This document shows, in pieces, positions 56,439 through 64,000 of a stretch of DNA of 64,000 nucleotides (its first letter is position 1; each line of letters opens with the position of its first letter). Under the pieces are notes generated by a model. The model worked only from the letters and a program-made list of their open reading frames with translations. It ran no database searches and was not told the DNA's origin. The DNA comes from Methylocystis sp. ATCC 49242 (GTDB lineage: Bacteria > Pseudomonadota > Alphaproteobacteria > Rhizobiales > Beijerinckiaceae): contig NZ_KE124774.1 in assembly GCF_000188155.2 (NCBI RefSeq), positions 532,736-596,735 on the forward strand. Direction: 5' to 3'. The translations under genes were made by a program, and so were the position numbers.

Positions 56439-58007
56439 TCAGAACAGCGAGCCCTGATCGTCCCCGGGCTTTTTCGCGCGCTTGCGCGGGGCGGGGACGG
56501 TCGGCGCCGGGCCTGTCGCGGCGTTGCCGGCGCGGGCGTCTATCCTTCCGTCGGCAAATTCTATGCTGAGCGCGGTTCCGGGCGGCGCCTGTGCGACGCC
56601 CCGCACCAATGCGTCCTTCTCGTCGCGCACCAGCGCGAAGCCGCGCGCCAGCACGGCCTTGTGGCTCAGGGAGTCCTGCAGGCGGCCGAGGCGTTCGAGC
56701 TTCTCCTTCTTCTGGCGCAGGAGCGTAACGAAAGCGCGATCCAGTCTTCCCCCGGCGTTGGCGAGGCGTTGCGCGGAGCCCTGATTCTGCTGTCGCGCCA
56801 ACGTCAGCCGCGCCGCGAGGCCTTGCGCCAGCCGGGCGTCGAGCCCTTTGAGCCTCTCCCTTGCGCGGGCGAGTTCCGCCTGCGGCGAGTGGCGCGCGAG
56901 CAGATTGGCGGCGCGAGCCAGACGCAGCCGCTGCGCGTCCCGTCCGGCGCGAAAGGCGCCGCGCAGCCTCTCGCCGGCGCGGTCCAGACGCTGGCGCGGA
57001 TTCGCAAGCAATTGCTCCGGCGCCGGCAGCAGCCGCGCGAGCGTCGCGAGCTGCGTGCGACGCTGCTCCATGGCGCGGGTCTTCGCCGCCGCGAGTCTTC
57101 GCGCGCGCGCCGCGAGATGCTCGGCAAGTTCGGCCCGGACAGGCACGGCCTTTTCGGCGGCGCCGGTGGGCGTGGGGGCGCGCAGATCCGCGACGAAGTC
57201 GATGAGCGTGGTGTCCGTCTCGTGGCCGATGGCGGAAATAAGCGGGATGTCGCTCGCCGCCGCCGAGCGAACGACAATCTCCTCGTTGAAGCTCCACAAA
57301 TCCTCGAGCGAACCGCCGCCGCGCGCGACGATCAGCACGTCCGGGCGTGGAACGGGGCCGTCGGCCGGCAGGGCGTTGAAGCCATTGATCGCCGCCGCGA
57401 CTTCCACCGCCGACGTCTCGCCCTGCACGCGCACGGGCCAGACGAGCACGCGCCGCGGAAAGCGGTCGTTGAGGCGATGGAGAATGTCGCGAATGACCGC
57501 GCCTGTCGGCGACGTGACCACGCCGACGACTCGCGGCAGGAAGGGCAGGGGACGCTTGCGCGCTTCGTCGAACAAGCCTTCCGCTGCAAGCTTCTTGCGC
57601 CGCTCGTCGAGCAGCGCCATCAGCGCGCCGACGCCGGCGGGCTCCATCGCCTCGATGACGATCTGATAGGACGACTTGCCGGGAAAAGTCGTGATCCGGC
57701 CGGTGGCGACGACCTCCAGCCCTTCCTGCGGACGCGTGCGCAGCCGCATGAAGGTTCCCTTCCAGATCACGGCGTCGAGCCGCGCGGATTGGTCCTTGAG
57801 CGAGAAATAGGCGTGGCCGGAGGCGTGCGGGCCGCGATAGTTGGAGATTTCGCCGCGCACTCGGACGCGCCCGAAACGGTCCTCGATCGTGCGCTTGAGC
57901 GCATTGGCGAGTTCCGAAACGCTTATCTCGGGCGCATTGGTTCCTTGCACGGAACCGGCGTCGTCGTCGGCTATATCGACCATCGCCGACATATGGCGGA
58001 TTTTCAT
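56439..58007 (-). CDS. xseA: Exodeoxyribonuclease VII large subunit
   Basis: A 522-residue XseA. The OB-fold N-terminal domain is [32 protein letters not shown] with HAYFSLKD. The nuclease core follows with [39 protein letters not shown] and [26 protein letters not shown] long Arg/Ala-rich coiled coil and [12 protein letters not shown] end the protein. With XseB it degrades single-stranded DNA. The xseB gene is not in the window. Starts at 58007 or the ATG 5 or 8 codons later are possible. Confidence 0.95.
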   Translation of the reverse strand: MKIRHMSAMVDIADDDAGSVQGTNAPEISVSELANALKRTIEDRFGRVRVRGEISNYRGPHASGHAYFSLKDQSARLDAVIWKGTFMRLRTRPQEGLEVVATGRITTFPGKSSYQIVIEAMEPAGVGALMALLDERRKKLAAEGLFDEARKRPLPFLPRVVGVVTSPTGAVIRDILHRLNDRFPRRVLVWPVRVQGETSAVEVAAAINGFNALPADGPVPRPDVLIVARGGGSLEDLWSFNEEIVVRSAAASDIPLISAIGHETDTTLIDFVADLRAPTPTGAAEKAVPVRAELAEHLAARARRLAAAKTRAMEQRRTQLATLARLLPAPEQLLANPRQRLDRAGERLRGAFRAGRDAQRLRLARAANLLARHSPQAELARARERLKGLDARLAQGLAARLTLARQQNQGSAQRLANAGGRLDRAFVTLLRQKKEKLERLGRLQDSLSHKAVLARGFALVRDEKDALVRGVAQAPPGTALSIEFADGRIDARAGNAATGPAPTVPAPRKRAKKPGDDQGSLF

Positions 58008-58031
58008 GGCCCGCGCGAGGCCAAAAGGAAA

Positions 58032-58053
58032 CGGCGCGGGAGAACCCGCGCCG
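58032..58053 (-). terminator. Terminator of the outer-membrane protein gene
   Basis: A 9-bp GC stem (CGGCGCGGG/CCCGCGCCG) with a 4-base loop is followed on the minus strand by TTTCCTTTT, 25 bases after the stop codon at 58078. Confidence 0.78.
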
Positions 58054-58077
58054 CTCGTCTCTTTGGTGAAAGAGCGA

Positions 58078-58947
58078 TCAGTATTTCCGCACCAGCGGAC
58101 CCGGAGGCGGCGCGAGGACCGGCGCCGGCGCGAAGCCGCCGAGCATGTAGCGGAAGCCCAGACGAATGTCGTGCGAGGCGAGATCGAACGACTGGCGCTC
58201 GCGCGGGCATACCGCGACGCCCTGGCAGTAGATCGGATTGGTGTTGATCGTGCCCATGTCGAGGTAACGGTAGCCGACTTCGAGCTTGAGATTCGGGGTC
58301 ACGTTGTAGGCGAGACCGGCCATGACCGCCCAGGCGAAATTCGTCCGGTTGGTGTCCGACGCATAGCCGAAGCCGCCCGCTGGCTGCGCCGAGAAGTCGT
58401 TGACGTTCTGCAGCCAATTGACCGCAAAGCCGATGCCGCCGCCGACATAGGGCGTGATCCCGTACCAGGTGCCGAGGTCGAAATAGCCGTTGGCCAGGAA
58501 GACGGCCGCGCTGTGCTGGCCGTTGTAGGTGTCGTGGCAGCGCGCGCCGATGCCGCAGGGCGAGAAGCCGGGGGCGCTCCAGATGTCGGTGTAGCTCTGC
58601 GTCGCGCGATAGTTGGCGGCGGTGCGATATTCGCCCGTCACATCGGCGCGGAACCAGCTGTTGAACTGATAGCCGACGCCGGCGCCCGCAAAGGCCGCGT
58701 CCCCGATCGAATACTGGTTGAAGAGGGGCATCGGCACCACGACCGTCGGGTCGAAGGTCGAGCGGAGATTCGTGAGCTGGTTGACGCCGACGCCGACGTC
58801 GCCGCGCAGATACCATCCGCCGAAATCAACCGGCGGAGGCGGCGCTTCGATCGGCGGCGGAGGCGGCAGAAGATCAGCGGCATGCGCGCTGGCGCTCGCG
58901 CCAACGACGGCTGCCGCCGCAAGGATGAGGGCAAAGGAACGGCCCAT
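58078..58947 (-). CDS. Outer membrane beta-barrel protein, OmpA/Omp25-like
   Basis: A 289-residue exported barrel. A signal peptide (1-23) is followed by [30 protein letters not shown], the Pro-rich start usual in this rhizobial family. Repeated strands include [32 protein letters not shown] and [11 protein letters not shown], and the last strand ends LRKY-like (VRKY). It has two pairs of Cys ([18 protein letters not shown]). A structural or adhesive barrel; function not assigned. The ATG at 58947 starts the signal peptide. Confidence 0.83.
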   Translation of the reverse strand: MGRSFALILAAAAVVGASASAHAADLLPPPPPIEAPPPPVDFGGWYLRGDVGVGVNQLTNLRSTFDPTVVVPMPLFNQYSIGDAAFAGAGVGYQFNSWFRADVTGEYRTAANYRATQSYTDIWSAPGFSPCGIGARCHDTYNGQHSAAVFLANGYFDLGTWYGITPYVGGGIGFAVNWLQNVNDFSAQPAGGFGYASDTNRTNFAWAVMAGLAYNVTPNLKLEVGYRYLDMGTINTNPIYCQGVAVCPRERQSFDLASHDIRLGFRYMLGGFAPAPVLAPPPGPLVRKY

Positions 58948-59113
58948 GACTGAATTCCCCTTCGCGTATAGCGGGCCGCTGAGCGGTCCCTTGGCGCAAC
59001 GCCAACAGCGAAGACTTTGCAATATAATGCTTAAGTCCAAGTTAACCTTACGATTTAACCAAAAGAGCCGGCTTATTTATTGTTTTCATTAGTAATTTTG
59101 CGCGCCAACGCAC

Positions 59114-59149
59114 AGCGCGCGCGAGGGCGTTTCAGCCTCCGCGCGCGCT
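59114..59149 (-). terminator. Candidate terminator of glmM
   Basis: A 10-bp alternating GC stem (AGCGCGCGCG/CGCGCGCGCT) with a 16-base loop lies 40 bases past the glmM stop. No T-tract. Confidence 0.42.
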
Positions 59150-59188
59150 TCGGATTGGTCCGATTTTGATATTCGAAACCCGCGCGGC

Positions 59189-60535
<1,347 letters not shown>

Positions 60536-60692
60536 AAGGAGTCCTTCTTGTCGTCGGACAAAATGCTCGTGCCTTTTATCGTAAGTGCGCGAAATAACAG
60601 AAGACAATCATGGCAGATTTTGTGTCGCGCATCTTCCTCTGCGTGAAGCTTTAGTTAATCGTTAACCGCCCCCGACGGCAAAAGGAAGCCAA

Positions 60693-61055
60693 ATGAAAGT
60701 CGAAATTTATCACAACCCCGCCTGTGGCACCTCCCGCAACGTGCTGGCCGCATTGCGAGAAGCCGGCTTCGAGCCGAAGGTGATCGAATATCTCAAGACG
60801 CCGCCGGACCGGAAGACGCTCGAGAGCATTTTGAAGCGCATGGGCAAGAATGTGCGGGATATCCTTCGCAAGCGCGGCACGCCCTATGAGGAACTCGGCC
60901 TCGACGATCCCAAGCTCGGCGAGGAGGCGATATTCGACGCCATCGAGAAGCACCCGATTCTGATCGAGCGGCCGATCGTGGTGCTCGGGGACAAGGCGGC
61001 GCTGTGCCGTCCTGCCGAAACCGTGCAGGCGCTGATCGAGCAAGCCAGGGATTGA
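60693..61055 (+). CDS. arsC: Arsenate reductase (glutaredoxin type), ArsC
   Basis: A 120-residue ArsC, somewhat shorter than the usual 140. IYHNPACGTSRNVLA holds the nucleophile Cys11, then VIEYLKTPPDRKTLES, KRGTPYEELGLDDPKLG, HPILIERPIVV and LCRPAETV follow the family. It reduces arsenate using glutathione/glutaredoxin. No arsB or arsR is adjacent, so the true role may differ (ArsC-like proteins are common without ars operons). AGGAAG precedes the ATG. Confidence 0.88.
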   Translation: MKVEIYHNPACGTSRNVLAALREAGFEPKVIEYLKTPPDRKTLESILKRMGKNVRDILRKRGTPYEELGLDDPKLGEEAIFDAIEKHPILIERPIVVLGDKAALCRPAETVQALIEQARD

Positions 61056-61148
61056 TCGGCGCATTAAGGTTAATCAACGGCGCCATGGTAAAGCTTTGCT
61101 TAACCGTGTTTACATATTCGCCGCGAGAAATTTCAGGAGGCGAAGCCG

Positions 61149-61469
61149 ATGGAGCGCGGAACAACGGTCGAGCGGCGACGCGCGATGCGGCGGCGGACGC
61201 TGCTGTCCGGGCGCATCGAGTTCGAGCGCTCGGCTTTCGATTGCGTAATCCGCGATCTCAGCGACACGGGCGCGAAAATCTGTTGCGATGAGGAAATCGC
61301 GCTCCCTGATGTCTTTCGGCTCTTCATCGAGCGGAAGGGCGAACTGCGCGACGTGCGCGCGGTGTGGCGGGCAAGGGACGGAATCGGGTTGGAATTTCTG
61401 TCAGCCGAGGAATTCGGGAATGTCCTCGTCTTCGAATCCGCGCGTGGCGGTCAGCTTCCGCAACGATAG
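61149..61469 (+). CDS. PilZ domain protein
   Basis: A 106-residue stand-alone PilZ domain. The c-di-GMP motif appears as RRxxxRR (VERRRAMRRR, residues 8-16) and DLSDTGAKI (D/NxSxxG at about 36-44), followed by a beta-barrel with VRAVWRARDGIGLEF. It should bind cyclic di-GMP and pass the signal to a partner protein. AGGAGG lies 7 bases before the ATG. It shares a bidirectional terminator with ftsH. Confidence 0.88.
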   Translation: MERGTTVERRRAMRRRTLLSGRIEFERSAFDCVIRDLSDTGAKICCDEEIALPDVFRLFIERKGELRDVRAVWRARDGIGLEFLSAEEFGNVLVFESARGGQLPQR

Positions 61470-61497
61470 GGCGCCCGAGGCGACAGTCGAATTAAAA

Positions 61498-61521
61498 AAG
61501 CCCGGCGGAGACGCCGGGCTT
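61498..61521. terminator. Bidirectional terminator of the PilZ and ftsH genes
   Basis: A 10-bp stem (AAGCCCGGCG/CGCCGGGCTT) with a 4-base loop. It is followed by TCTTCTTTT on the plus strand and by TTTT on the minus strand, so it can end both convergent genes. Confidence 0.88.
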
Positions 61522-61532
61522 CTTCTTTTCCG

Positions 61533-63452
<1,920 letters not shown>

Positions 63453-63574
63453 TGAGTAACCTTTGGGAGGCGCACGAACGGGACCATCCCTCGGAACGCT
63501 CCGGTCATTTAGGGTAATTTAGGCGCGCCCCCGTTCCTTGCCAAGATAGGCGGGCGCAGCGAGCGTCTCCGCCG

Positions 63575-64000
63575 TCAGCTTCGGGGTTTCTGCTTGAAGC
63601 GGCGCGGCGGCGCGGGGCGCAACGTGACATGTGCGCCCTGCGCGTCCAGTAAAAGATCGGCGATGGTTAACCGCAGCTTCGCGCCGTCGGCTAGGGCCGC
63701 GACCAGGCGGCGCGCGGCCCGTTCGAGCCGTTCGAGACGCAGTGGCGCGAGCGGCGCCAGTCGCGCGATTTCCCCAGCGAGCAGCCGCTGGACGATCTCC
63801 GGGGGGAGTTCGCGAAGCGCCGCCGCATCGAACCGCGCCGTCTCCGAATCGACGTCGACAATGGCGCGCTCGCGAGCATTCTCCGCGCAGAAATTCAATG
63901 CCGCGTCGGCGTGAGCGGCGCGCTGACCGAGTCGCAGCAAGGCTTCGTCGTCGAGACCCTGCGCGGCGAGAAGCGGCCGTAACTTGCGCAATCGCGCCCG
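63575..64000 (-). CDS. tilS: tRNA(Ile)-lysidine synthase, C-terminal part (5' end outside window)
   Basis: About 142 C-terminal residues in an open frame to the window edge. RARLRKLRPLLAAQGLD is the helical element typical of the TilS substrate-binding region, and a helical LGQRAAHADAALNF follows. The ATP-binding N-terminus lies outside. TilS modifies C34 of the AUA-reading tRNA-Ile. Placement directly upstream of ftsH supports the call. Confidence 0.83.
   Translation of the reverse strand, partial: RARLRKLRPLLAAQGLDDEALLRLGQRAAHADAALNFCAENARERAIVDVDSETARFDAAALRELPPEIVQRLLAGEIARLAPLAPLRLERLERAARRLVAALADGAKLRLTIADLLLDAQGAHVTLRPAPPRRFKQKPRS

Overview
The window is 64 kb of GC-rich chromosome from an alphaproteobacterium, most likely Hyphomicrobiales (Rhizobiales). 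The evidence is the gene set: DUF2865, DUF2585/UPF0314, a yejABEF transporter, a tilS-ftsH-glmM neighbourhood, Omp25/Omp31-type barrels, and a split CheA chemotaxis operon of the Rhodobacter type. A copper-type TonB receptor beside a DUF2946 protein would fit a methanotroph such as Methylocystis or Methylosinus. No methane oxidation gene is present, so genus is only an inference.

Layout. 1-2.8 kb: truncated OprC-like TonB receptor, an outer-membrane barrel and a small His/Cys-rich secreted protein (possible copper uptake). 3.5-5.7 kb: exported sulfatase ending in dockerin-like repeats. 5.9-7.8 kb: two small membrane proteins and a periplasmic histidine phosphatase. 8.0-9.0 kb: rplM-rpsI. 9.1-12.2 kb: DUF2865 protein, then glnK-amtB behind a near-perfect sigma-54 promoter. 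12.4-19.7 kb: a caspase-fold protein without its catalytic His and Cys, a frameshifted TPR lipoprotein, an M17 aminopeptidase / NlpC-P60 / MaoC operon, and a divergent nucleoside phosphorylase. 19.7-25.6 kb: yejABEF peptide ABC transporter. 25.7-34.6 kb: exopolysaccharide locus (Wzz/BY-kinase-like, GH5, Wzy, Wzx, two glycosyltransferases). 34.7-42.6 kb: gabD, L,D-transpeptidase, ICL/PEP-mutase enzyme, DUF2076 protein, proB and DUF2585. 42.76-43.63 kb: a complete IS5-family element. 44.0-54.0 kb: seven-gene chemotaxis operon. 54.5-64 kb: tRNA-Trp, pal, xseA, an outer-membrane barrel, glmM, arsC, a PilZ protein, ftsH and the 3' end of tilS.

The most notable system is the chemotaxis operon. Its first CheA keeps dimerisation, ATPase and CheW-like domains but has no phosphorylatable His domain. 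Its last gene is a 1062-residue CheA with an N-terminal Hpt and C-terminal CheW-like domain but a ruined ATPase. Between them lie cheR, cheB, cheW, a receptor without membrane segments, and cheY. This matches the CheA4/CheA3 pair of the Rhodobacter sphaeroides cytoplasmic cluster, where one protein phosphorylates the other in trans.

Three places (15.88, 42.08 and about 44.0 kb) look like one-base losses in runs of G or C. They should be checked against raw reads before any of these genes is called broken.
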